From the NCBI GenBank assembly GCA_964516865.1, contig CAZEXD010000028.1, positions 1 through 7,372 on the forward strand: a stretch of DNA of 7,372 nt. The letters are read 5' to 3'. A model generated the notes under the pieces. That model had not been told where the DNA came from and did no database searches. It saw nothing but the letters and a program-made list of their open reading frames with translations. The stretch is from CAZEXD01 sp964516865 (GTDB taxonomy: Bacteria; Patescibacteriota; Minisyncoccia; Minisyncoccales; Staskawiczbacteraceae). This document shows, piece by piece, positions 1 through 5,568 of the stretch (positions are counted from its first letter, which is position 1; every line of letters starts with the position of its first letter). The position numbers and the translations under genes are program-made.

Positions 1-138
1 GCCTCCACCAAAGCGGAATTGCGTCCCAAATAGAGACGCTTGTTCTAGTTCTTCCAAGTTGTCTATGGGGCCACCGCATTTCCTTAAGCGGGTACTGGCT
101 TGCCTACTCACCCCACACACATTGAGACCCCCAGAAAT
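1..138 (-). CDS. Possible small ORF with HTH-like segment, partial (C-terminus beyond window)
   Basis: On the minus strand one frame stays open from an in-frame TAA at about 174 down to the window edge. It reads protein-like in its second half, including GVSRQASTRLRKCGG and PIDNLEELEQASLFG, which is reminiscent of a short helix-turn-helix followed by an acidic helix. I do not recognise the family. There is no ATG in the frame. An ATT at 138 sits 8 bases after a strong SD-like AGAAGGAGG (155-147), and GTG codons occur at 120 and 111, so the start is uncertain. The frame runs through a 15-bp inverted repeat (68-82/134-148), which is unusual for coding DNA, and a plus-strand terminator-like hairpin lies just upstream. 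The alternative is that this is non-coding DNA or the 3' part of a plus-strand RNA. Confidence 0.22.
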   Translation of the reverse strand, partial: MSGGLNVCGVSRQASTRLRKCGGPIDNLEELEQASLFGTQFRFGGG

Positions 139-149
139 GCGGTGGCCCT
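67..149. repeat. Long inverted repeat, 15 bp perfect arms, ~51-base centre
   Basis: The arm GGGCCACCGCATTTC (68-82) is perfectly complementary to GAAATGCGGTGGCCC (134-148), and 67/149 add a possible G-U pair. The central 51 bases (83-133) show only short internal pairings. The arms are far more GC-rich than the host genes. As RNA the stem would be very stable on either strand. It could belong to a structured RNA, a palindromic repeat element, or a remnant of mobile DNA; the sequence alone does not decide. Confidence 0.75.
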
Positions 150-159
150 CCTTCTTTTG

Positions 160-195
160 AACGCAGTAATATTAATTATTGCGTTTTTGTTTTTG
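160..195 (+). terminator. Rho-independent terminator-like hairpin (plus strand)
   Basis: Positions 160-170 pair with 175-185 (11 bp including one G-U) around the loop ATTA. The stem is followed by a T-rich tract, TTTGTTTTT. The upper stem is AT-rich but the base has AACGCA/TGCGTT. It would end a plus-strand transcript entering from before position 1. The minus strand lacks a following T-tract, so the signal is directional. Confidence 0.5.
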
Positions 196-220
196 AAAAT
201 ATAAAGACGCTAATTTGTTT

Positions 221-241
221 AAAAAAACACCCAAATGGGCG
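221..241 (-). terminator. Rho-independent terminator after the small minus-strand ORF
   Basis: Read on the minus strand, CGCCC-ATTT-GGGTG (241-228) forms a 5-bp stem with a 4-base loop, followed directly by seven T (227-221). It lies 27 bases after the TAA-TAA double stop region of the ORF at 268-480. It therefore supports a minus-strand transcription unit ending here. Confidence 0.5.
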
Positions 242-267
242 GCTGGACGACAAGGTGAAAACGATTA

Positions 268-480
268 TTACGCTCTCCTTTTTGGTTTAAGCGACAGATA
301 ATAATGTGGCACTCGGAGAAGATGGTGGTGGCGTCGCCCACTTTTCTTTGCGCAAGGTTTTAAAGAAATTCCCCTAACGTGCCGGTGGGCTCCCGACCAC
401 GTGGCATGGGTTCTGGTTTTCAAACAATAACGACATACAAAATGGTCTAATTCATTACCCACCTCCTTTCTTCTCTCCAA
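268..480 (-). CDS. Hypothetical small Cys/His-rich basic protein
   Basis: This is a 70-codon frame beginning at a TTG, or alternatively at an internal GTG at about 462 that overlaps the SD. No family is recognised. Its composition is distinctive: a CxxC pair (FVCRYC), a later HRH, another Cys (ISLKPC), a run of three His, and a strongly basic C terminus (LKPKRRA). That could be a small zinc-binding nucleic-acid protein. A very strong SD-like sequence, AAAGGAGGTG, lies inside its first codons. It is best placed not for this frame but for an out-of-frame ATG that stops after two codons (ATG AAT TAG). A terminator follows at 221-241, so the region is probably transcribed. The frame could still be spurious, or the transcript could be an RNA gene. 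Confidence 0.3.
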   Translation of the reverse strand: MERRKEVGNELDHFVCRYCLKTRTHATWSGAHRHVRGISLKPCAKKSGRRHHHLLRVPHYYLSLKPKRRA

Positions 481-523
481 TTATGAGGGTGCCTAAAAAA
501 CTATTTTTATATTATTCTTTTCT

Positions 524-530
524 TCTAATG
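524..530. repeat. Target site duplication, left copy (TCTAATG)
   Basis: TCTAATG directly abuts the left inverted repeat of the insertion sequence. The identical heptamer occurs at 1416-1422 directly after the right end. Confidence 0.75.
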
Positions 531-557
531 TGTAAGAATTCCGAGCGTTGTTTACAC
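531..557 (+). repeat. IS left terminal inverted repeat
   Basis: It begins TGTAAGAATT and ends GCGTTGTTTACAC. Compared with the reverse complement of the right end it is mismatched at position 1, at position 5, across a 4-base block in the middle, and at the last base. Its inner end overlaps the hairpin at 551-585. Confidence 0.8.
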
Positions 558-585
558 TTTTAACTATTTAAAGGTAAAGTGTAAA
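551..585 (+). promoter_or_regulatory. Stem-loop in the transposase leader
   Basis: TTTACACTTT (551-560) and AAAGTGTAAA (576-585) form a perfect 10-bp stem with a 15-base loop, ending four bases before the ATG at 590. The only SD-like sequence (AAAGG, about 570-574) lies in the loop, and the left arm is part of the terminal repeat. The hairpin could limit read-through translation of the transposase from outside promoters, a strategy known for some IS families. That role is inferred here. Confidence 0.55.
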
Positions 586-589
586 TAAT

Positions 590-1394
590 ATGACTATACA
601 TAAACGGGCTCGCCTGACACCCGTACAACGTCGGGAAATCTTTGATAAATATTTTAATAAAGGAATTAGGATGCGATCTGCAGCGGCAGTACAGCATTTC
701 CAGACCGACAATATACCGAGCGCTGGAAAGAGGCAGACAAAAAGATTTCAGTATTCACAAGAGTATCAACAAGAGGTACCGGTGCCTGGAATACGGATTC
801 AAGAGGCTTGCTAAAATAGAAGCAGAACTGGAAAAGAAGCTAAAGGTCCAGGCCAAGAGATACAACAAGCAGTATCCGGGCGAGATGTTCCATTCAGACC
901 ACACCAGATTACCTCTACTTAAAGGAGAAACTCCATTCGCGAAGCCAGAACACCTATTTGTAGCCATAGACGACTTCTCCAGAGAGCTTTACGCAGCTAT
1001 TCTACTTGATAAAACCCCGTTTTCAGCAGCCAACTTCTTAAAGCAGGTACTGGAAGAGTGCCCCTATACCATTGAAACATGGTATACTGACGATGGGACT
1101 GAATACAAGGGAAATCCCAAGACACACGCTTTTGCCAAACTCTGCCTGGAAAACGAGATTGAACAGAGATTTACCAGAGTTAAAACTCCCAAGACCAACG
1201 GCAAAGCAGAAAGAGTAATCAGGGCATTACTGGATATGTGGTGCCGAAAGACGGAGTTTAAAAGCAGAGTTCACAGAAAACAAGAACTAATCCGGTTCGT
1301 TAATTACTACAATACCGTGAAACCGCACAAAGGCATTAACAATCTGACCCCGATGGAGAAACTAATCAGTTATTTTTATCCCAAAGAACTGTAA
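590..1394 (+). pseudogene. IS481-like DDE transposase, split by a +1 frameshift
   Basis: The ATG at 590 opens a frame giving a typical N-terminal HTH start (MTIHKRARLTPVQRREIF). The rest of the protein continues in the next frame, beginning near 675 with DLQRQYSISRPTIYRALERG, the recognition helix region. Skipping one base (for example C674) restores a continuous product of about 267 residues, the expected size. The catalytic DDE triad is present: D in FHSDHTR, D in YTDDGTEYKG, and E in KTPKTNGKAERV, with 39 residues between the second and third. A C-terminal HRKQELIRFVNYYN segment is typical of rve-fold transposases. The role is cut-and-paste movement of the surrounding IS. Apart from the shift it looks intact. 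The shift may be a disabling mutation, a sequencing error, or a programmed event. Confidence 0.85.
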
Positions 1395-1415
1395 ACAACG
1401 CGTCTAATTCCTACC
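1389..1415 (-). repeat. IS right terminal inverted repeat
   Basis: The reverse complement begins GGTAGGAATT and ends GCGTTGTTTACAG, matching the left repeat. It overlaps the last codons and stop of the transposase. Confidence 0.8.
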
Positions 1416-1422
1416 TCTAATG
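1416..1422. repeat. Target site duplication, right copy (TCTAATG)
   Basis: This heptamer is identical to 524-530 and abuts the right inverted repeat. Confidence 0.75.
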
Positions 1423-1466
1423 ATATAACTTTTCAGTTATTCTAAAAAACCCATCTTCCAATTTTG

Positions 1467-2588
1467 CTAAATTTTTAAGACGGGGGGGTCAACCTCCATT
1501 ATATCAACTACTGCTAATTCCAGCGGCAACTGAGGAAGAGGAGCGTATTTCATTTTATTTTCCGCCTCAATAAAAATTTCCAACATTTTTTGAATATCTT
1601 TTTCGGCAAAATTAATAATTTGGGACTTTATTTTATTAATTTCTTCGGCGCTAAAACCAGATTCCTCCGATTTTAAAAAATCAGGGTCTATTTTTAACAA
1701 CAATGCTTGTCTTAAATAAAAAATCAGGGTTCTTACAAACTCTTGTAAATCCATTCCATTGTTCACAATTGAGTTAATAAACAAGATAGCGTTTTTAATA
1801 TTTTTTGCAATAAGCAAATCGACAAATTCAGCAATATGACTAATTTTTATTACTCCCAATAACTCTTCAATATCCTCTGCTTTAATAAAAGAGGTTTTGC
1901 CGGAAAAATTCAAACATTCATCTAACAAACTTTCCGCATCCCGAAAAGAACCACGAGCATTCAAAGCAATCAGCGACAAAGCCGATTTATCAAATTTAAT
2001 CCCCTCTTTTTGAGTAATATATTCAATTTTTTTTATAATATCGGAGGTCTGTAATCGTTTGAAATCAAATCTTTGGCAGCGAGAAATAATAGTAGGAATC
2101 ATTTTATGAATCTCGGTAGTCGCCAAAATAAAAATTACATGCGCAGGCGGTTCTTCAAGAGTTTTTAAAAGCGCATTCGCCGCCGCCTTACTCAATTGAT
2201 GGCATTCGTCAATTATAAAAACCTTATACTTGGCTCTTACCGGCGAAAATCTTATTCCCTCTTTTAGCGCTCTCACATCGTCAACGCCGGTGTGGGAGGC
2301 CGCATCAATTTCAATTAAATCCATCGCATTGCCAGCCATAATCTCCTGACAAGACGAACATTTATTGCACGGTTCAAATTCACCGTCTTTTCTATTTTCG
2401 CAATTTATGGCTTTTGCTAAAATTCTGGCAATGGTGGTTTTGCCGCTCCCCCTTGGTCCTGTAAATAAATAGGCGTGAGAAAACGAGTTGGAAGCAATCG
2501 CGTTGGTTACTGTCCGAACTACATGCGTCTGTCCAATAATTTCACTAAATGTTTGGGGTCGATATTTTCGGTATAACGCTAATGACAT
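1467..2588 (-). CDS. dnaX: DNA polymerase III subunit gamma/tau, short form
   Basis: This is the clamp-loader ATPase, which loads the sliding clamp onto primed DNA at the replication fork. Its 373 residues contain all core motifs: start MSLALYRKYRPQTFSEIIGQ, Walker A GPRGSGKT (44-51), four zinc-ligand cysteines (C63, C74, C77, C80), Walker B FIIDECH (124-130), sensor 1 ATTE (156-159) and the SRC arginine finger (169-171). The protein ends just after domain III (LPQLPLELAVVDI). It thus lacks the tau-specific domains IV-V that contact helicase and polymerase in Escherichia coli, where full-length tau exceeds 600 residues. It starts at ATG with no SD and lies 26 bases after the upstream membrane-protein gene, so the two are probably co-transcribed. 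A C7 run five codons before the stop could allow slippage into another frame. Confidence 0.96.
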   Translation of the reverse strand: MSLALYRKYRPQTFSEIIGQTHVVRTVTNAIASNSFSHAYLFTGPRGSGKTTIARILAKAINCENRKDGEFEPCNKCSSCQEIMAGNAMDLIEIDAASHTGVDDVRALKEGIRFSPVRAKYKVFIIDECHQLSKAAANALLKTLEEPPAHVIFILATTEIHKMIPTIISRCQRFDFKRLQTSDIIKKIEYITQKEGIKFDKSALSLIALNARGSFRDAESLLDECLNFSGKTSFIKAEDIEELLGVIKISHIAEFVDLLIAKNIKNAILFINSIVNNGMDLQEFVRTLIFYLRQALLLKIDPDFLKSEESGFSAEEINKIKSQIINFAEKDIQKMLEIFIEAENKMKYAPLPQLPLELAVVDIMEVDPPVLKI

Positions 2589-2614
2589 TTTTCTAATTAT
2601 TAATTATTAAATTT

Positions 2615-3172
2615 TTATTTATATTTATTATTTTTTTCTTTCATTATTTTAATCATTATCCCGCAAAAAGCAATTGTCAGCAAGGCGCCAATTAAAATTT
2701 GTGAGCCAAAATATTTTTCAATAGCAACCCCTGTTTTTAACGCCAATAGCACAATAAGCCCCGCCGCTGCAACGCCAGCCGAAATGGCAATTAACGCTTT
2801 TTTAAATGGAATATCAAATAAAAATGCTATTAAAGAAGCAGTCCAGCCGCCAGTAAGGGGCAACGGAATTGCCGTGAAAATCGCCAAAGCCCAAAGCCCG
2901 TATTTTTCTATTTTTTTTGTATGCTTTTGCCGCGTTTTTTCAAAAACCCATAAAAGAATTCTCTGACAAACCCTACTTTTTTCGGATAAAAATTTAGAGA
3001 TTGGTTCAAAAAACAAAAGCAAAAAAACCACCGGCACCGAATTTCCCAAAAAAGAAATAATATAAACCAAAAAATCATTCAGGTTATAAACCAACAAACC
3101 CATTGGTATTGCTAATCTCAACTCGCCTATCGGAGTCATTGCCAACAAAAATGTGTAAAATATTTCTGCCAC
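2615..3172 (-). CDS. Small multidrug export-family membrane protein (COG2426-like)
   Basis: This 185-residue protein consists mostly of hydrophobic helices with short polar links and is predicted to be an inner-membrane protein. Two segments are diagnostic of the putative small multidrug export family (COG2426/PF06695): TPIGELRLAIPMGL near the N terminus (13-26), and EKYGLWALAIFTAIPLP followed by LTGGWTASLIA in the middle (89-116). A basic region lies between them (about 65-90, RQKHTKKIEK). The biochemical function of the family is poorly established, and it is thought related to DedA-like proteins, so drug export is a label rather than a fact. The start is GTG at 3172; no SD is seen. It is the first gene of the minus-strand unit, with dnaX 26 bases downstream. 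The length is normal for the family. Confidence 0.85.
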   Translation of the reverse strand: MAEIFYTFLLAMTPIGELRLAIPMGLLVYNLNDFLVYIISFLGNSVPVVFLLLFFEPISKFLSEKSRVCQRILLWVFEKTRQKHTKKIEKYGLWALAIFTAIPLPLTGGWTASLIAFLFDIPFKKALIAISAGVAAAGLIVLLALKTGVAIEKYFGSQILIGALLTIAFCGIMIKIMKEKNNKYK

Positions 3173-3184
3173 AGAAATTATTTT

Positions 3185-3213
3185 ATCTTACCCTGTTTGA
3201 AAATTAAAATCAA
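3185..3213 (-). promoter_or_regulatory. Putative sigma-70 promoter for the membrane protein-dnaX unit
   Basis: On the minus strand TTGATT (3213-3208) and TAAGAT (3190-3185) are separated by 17 bases. The expected start at about 3178 leaves a leader of only about 6 bases before the GTG at 3172. Both boxes are moderate matches in AT-rich DNA. Confidence 0.4.
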
Positions 3214-3225
3214 TTTTGTTAATAT
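3197..3225 (+). promoter_or_regulatory. Putative sigma-70 promoter for the phosphatidyltransferase-cysS pair
   Basis: TTGAAA (3197-3202) and TAATAT (3220-3225) are separated by 17 bases. The predicted start falls at about 3231-3232, on the ATG itself, implying a leaderless message, which fits the absence of an SD. It overlaps the divergent promoter. Confidence 0.45.
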
Positions 3226-3231
3226 AACTTA

Positions 3232-3876
3232 ATGATGATATTAAACGCTCTTGAATCTTTTTTAAATAGAATTGATTATTACCGGGACCAACTTTTATTT
3301 TCATTTATAAAACCTTATTGGCCGAGAAAAATACTGCCAAATCACATAACCTGGCTGCGGGTTTTAATTGGTGTGGCGCTTTTTATTATGCTTTTCTTTT
3401 TGGGGATAAAAAATAAGTTTTTAATTTTGCCTCTTTTTTGCCTGGGAGCCATAACTGATTTTCTTGACGGATCTGTGGCAAGGGGCTTAAACAAAGTAAC
3501 AGAATTCGGAGCAATGCTGGATTCCACCGCTGACCGGCTTTTAATAATTCCGCTGACAATTTATAGTTTATACCCCTCCCAAAAATTACTTTTGATTATT
3601 CTGCTTTTAACCGAAGTTTCTACCGCCCTAATTTCAATCTATCGCAGATCAAAAGAAATATATTACGAATCAAATGTTTTTGGCAAAACAAAAATGGTTT
3701 TAATTTGCGTTGTGATTGTCGCAATTTTAATTTACTGGCCCAATTCTCCCTCTATATTTTTTATTGATATTTTGTGGTTTTCTTTGATATTTTCTTTTTT
3801 AAATATTTTCTCTCGCATTTTAGATTTAAAAAACAGAGGATATATTAAAAATAAAATTATAAACAAACCGCTATGA
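3232..3876 (+). CDS. CDP-alcohol phosphatidyltransferase (PgsA-like)
   Basis: This membrane enzyme transfers a phosphatidyl group from CDP-diacylglycerol (or a related CDP-alcohol) to an alcohol such as glycerol-3-phosphate. The full family signature is present: D76-x2-D79-G80-x2-A83-R84-x8-G93-x3-D97-x3-D101, seen as TDFLDGSVARG and EFGAMLDSTADR. These residues bind the metal ions and the CDP moiety. Several hydrophobic helices surround it (about 43-72, 103-130 and 150-195). The length of 214 residues is normal. The acceptor substrate cannot be read from the motif; PgsA (phosphatidylglycerophosphate synthase) is the likeliest, but other head-group transferases share it. The start is ATG at 3232 or the adjacent ATG at 3235, with no SD. 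The stop overlaps the cysS start (ATGA), indicating translational coupling. Confidence 0.9.
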   Translation: MMILNALESFLNRIDYYRDQLLFSFIKPYWPRKILPNHITWLRVLIGVALFIMLFFLGIKNKFLILPLFCLGAITDFLDGSVARGLNKVTEFGAMLDSTADRLLIIPLTIYSLYPSQKLLLIILLLTEVSTALISIYRRSKEIYYESNVFGKTKMVLICVVIVAILIYWPNSPSIFFIDILWFSLIFSFLNIFSRILDLKNRGYIKNKIINKPL

Positions 3877-5249
3877 AAATTTTTAACACGCTAACCGGCA
3901 AAAAAGAGTTATTTAAGCCCCTAAAAGACAAAAGGGTGGGAATTTACAGTTGCGGACCAACAGTTTACTGGAATCAACATATTGGCAATATGTACGCCTA
4001 TATCCAGTGGGACGCGATGGTCCGTTTTTTGCGGTTTTTGGGATATAAAACAAAATGGATAATGAACATTACCGATGTTGGTCATTTAACTTCTGACCAA
4101 GATGAGGGCGAAGACAAAATGGAAAAGGGCGCAAAAAGAGAGGGTTTGTCGGTATGGGAAATTGCTAAAAAATACATCAATCAATTTTTAGAAAGTATGA
4201 ATTTGTTAAATATCCAAAAACCGGATGTACTTTGCCGAGCAACTGACCACATTAAAGAACAAATTGAACTTATAAAAAAAATTGAAAAAAACGGCTTTGC
4301 CTACAAAACAAAAACAGGATTAGTGTTTGATACCTCAAAGTTTCCCGACTATGCCAAGTTCGCTAGATTAAAATTAGAAAAACAATCTCCGGGAGCCAGA
4401 GTAAAAATTGATCCTGAAAAGAAAAAACCTTGGGATTTTTTGCTTTGGGTCACCAACCAACCCCAACATATTATGCAGTGGGATAGTCCTTGGGGAAAGG
4501 GTTTTCCGGGCTGGCATATTGAATGTACAGCAATGTCAACAAAATATCTCGGCAAACAATTTGATATCCATACCGGCGGCAAAGAACATATTCCAGTTCA
4601 TCATACAAATGAAATTGCCCAAGCGTTCGGCGCTTTCGGCAAACAGACAGCCAGATATTGGCTCCATAATGAGTGGCTTTTAATAAATAATACTAAAGTT
4701 AGCAAAAGTTTAGGCAATATTATTTTAGTCCAAGATTTTGTTAAAAAAGGAATAGATCCTCTAGCATTTAGATATTTAGTTTTAACTTCGCATTATAGAA
4801 GTGGATTAAACTTTACCTGGAATGCGCTTAAAGCATCGCAAATCGCTTTAAACAAAATTAAGGAAAAAATAATAGAATTTAAGAATGACAAAAGCAAATT
4901 AAGAAAGGGGGTTATTAAAAAATACCGAAAAAGATTTTCTGAGATAATATCAAATGACTTATATTTTCCGGCTGCCATTGCTTTTTTGTGGAGAATTATA
5001 AAAAGGGAAAAACTATCGGGAAAAGAAAAATACACTCTTTTATTAGATTTTGATAAAGTTTTCGGCTTAAATTTAAAAGAGGTTAAACCGCAAAAAATTC
5101 CTCTTGAAATCAAAAAATTGGTTCAAGAAAGAGAAATTGCCAGAAAAAATAAGAACTGGCAAAAAGCCGACCAACTTCGCCAAGAAATTGAAAAACAAGG
5201 ATTCATCGTGGAAGATACCCTCTCGGGTCCAGTTATTAAAAAACATTAG
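3873..5249 (+). CDS. cysS: Cysteinyl-tRNA synthetase
   Basis: This class I aminoacyl-tRNA synthetase charges tRNA-Cys with cysteine in the cytoplasm. Its 458 residues match the usual length. Visible motifs are YSCGPTVYWNQHIGNMYAY, which holds the HIGH-box variant HIGN (36-39), and KVSKSLGN, the KMSKS variant (275-282). The zinc ligands that select cysteine are C27, C218 (in WHIECTAMS), H243 and E247 (in PVHHTNEIAQ). The C-terminal part has the expected helical bundle ending with REIARKNKNWQKADQLR, the anticodon-recognition region found in most CysRS. The start is ATG at 3873, overlapping the preceding gene by four bases, with no SD. A strong terminator lies 6 bases after the stop, so this is the last gene of the unit. 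No anomalies are seen. Confidence 0.97.
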   Translation: MKIFNTLTGKKELFKPLKDKRVGIYSCGPTVYWNQHIGNMYAYIQWDAMVRFLRFLGYKTKWIMNITDVGHLTSDQDEGEDKMEKGAKREGLSVWEIAKKYINQFLESMNLLNIQKPDVLCRATDHIKEQIELIKKIEKNGFAYKTKTGLVFDTSKFPDYAKFARLKLEKQSPGARVKIDPEKKKPWDFLLWVTNQPQHIMQWDSPWGKGFPGWHIECTAMSTKYLGKQFDIHTGGKEHIPVHHTNEIAQAFGAFGKQTARYWLHNEWLLINNTKVSKSLGNIILVQDFVKKGIDPLAFRYLVLTSHYRSGLNFTWNALKASQIALNKIKEKIIEFKNDKSKLRKGVIKKYRKRFSEIISNDLYFPAAIAFLWRIIKREKLSGKEKYTLLLDFDKVFGLNLKEVKPQKIPLEIKKLVQEREIARKNKNWQKADQLRQEIEKQGFIVEDTLSGPVIKKH

Positions 5250-5255
5250 CGCCAA

Positions 5256-5297
5256 CCAAAAATACGCCTCGTGGTGAGGCGTATTTTGGTTTATTTT
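5256..5297 (+). terminator. Strong terminator after cysS, probably bidirectional
   Basis: A stem formed by 5256-5270 and 5276-5289 encloses the loop GTGGT. It has 12 continuous pairs (AAAATACGCCTC with GAGGCGTATTTT), plus CC/GG beyond a bulged A. It is followed by TTTATTTT. On the minus strand the same stem carries five T at its 3' base, so it may also stop transcripts coming from the RNA gene on the other side. Confidence 0.9.
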
Positions 5298-5339
5298 AAT
5301 AAATCGGCAGAAAGCCACAAGCCAGTTCGATAAAAAAGA

Positions 5340-5562
5340 TTAAGAAACGGTGTTTGAGGAAAGAGATTTTAAAAAATCTTTAACGCTCGCTTCTCAATCC
5401 GGTTCCCTCTTCGTGACTCCGCTCATATCCTCGAGGAAACCACCGCCGGGTTTCTGCTTCTGCTCTCCCGAAGGAGAACTGGGGACGAAGCCCTCGGTGG
5501 TTTTAGCGCCCGCCTCCCTTCTGTACCCCGTAGGAAGGAGAGGTTGGTAGGACGCTAACTAT
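5340..5562 (-). ncRNA. Candidate structured non-coding RNA gene, family not identified
   Basis: This GC-rich island in an AT-rich gap is transcribed, by its promoter, on the minus strand. The start is predicted near 5562. From 5' to 3' it can fold as follows. Helix A pairs 5558-5550 with 5511-5503 (9 pairs). Nested inside is helix B, 5543-5534 with 5521-5513, with one bulge. Next comes helix C, 5503-5495 with 5445-5437 (9 pairs, AAACCACCG/CGGTGGTTT). It is capped by a hairpin TCTCC-TTCG-GGAGA (5477-5464) carrying a cUUCGg tetraloop, which is typical of real RNAs and exists only on this strand. More weakly paired sequence follows to a T6 run at 5376-5371. The 3' end is uncertain (5371, 5332 or the shared terminator near 5256). 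I see no RNase P, tmRNA or SRP RNA signature, and no tRNA. The plus-strand ORF here looks spurious. Confidence 0.65.
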
Positions 5563-5568
5563 ACCTAT

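Larger units (their letters stand above)
531..1415 (+). mobile_element. Complete IS481-like insertion sequence, 885 bp
   Basis: The element is bounded by imperfect terminal inverted repeats of about 27 bp (531-557 and 1389-1415 in reverse). About 20 of 27 positions match, including the shared cores GAATT and GCGTTGTTTACA. It is flanked by the 7-bp direct repeat TCTAATG. Inside is a single transposase gene of the IS481/rve DDE type covering most of the element, as usual for this family. The intact target duplication suggests a fairly recent insertion. The element sits between the 3' end of dnaX and the small minus-strand ORF at 268-480, in what was intergenic DNA. Assignment to IS481 rather than another rve-type family is from protein style only. 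Confidence 0.85.

Noticed and set aside
1..10. GCCTCCACCA at the window start resembles the 3' end of a tRNA or tmRNA (acceptor strand plus CCA).
   Set aside because: Only ten bases are visible, with no T-arm in the window. The match could be chance, so no RNA gene is called.
450..475. Plus-strand ACCTCCTTTCT resembles the 3' end of 16S rRNA.
   Set aside because: The preceding sequence has no 16S helix 45 or GTAACAAGGTAACC-type context. The match simply reflects an SD-like sequence on the minus strand.
1421..1445. ATAACT-TTTC-AGTTAT hairpin after the IS as a terminator for dnaX or the transposase.
   Set aside because: The stem is only 6 AT-rich pairs, and no T-tract follows on either strand.
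4349..5318. Several open frames on either strand inside cysS and just after it.
   Set aside because: They are shadows of cysS, which has complete family motifs across its length.
5350..5550. 66-codon plus-strand frame in the cysS-dnaB gap.
   Set aside because: It starts at a non-ATG codon without an SD, has low protein-like character, and lies opposite the helices of the putative minus-strand RNA.
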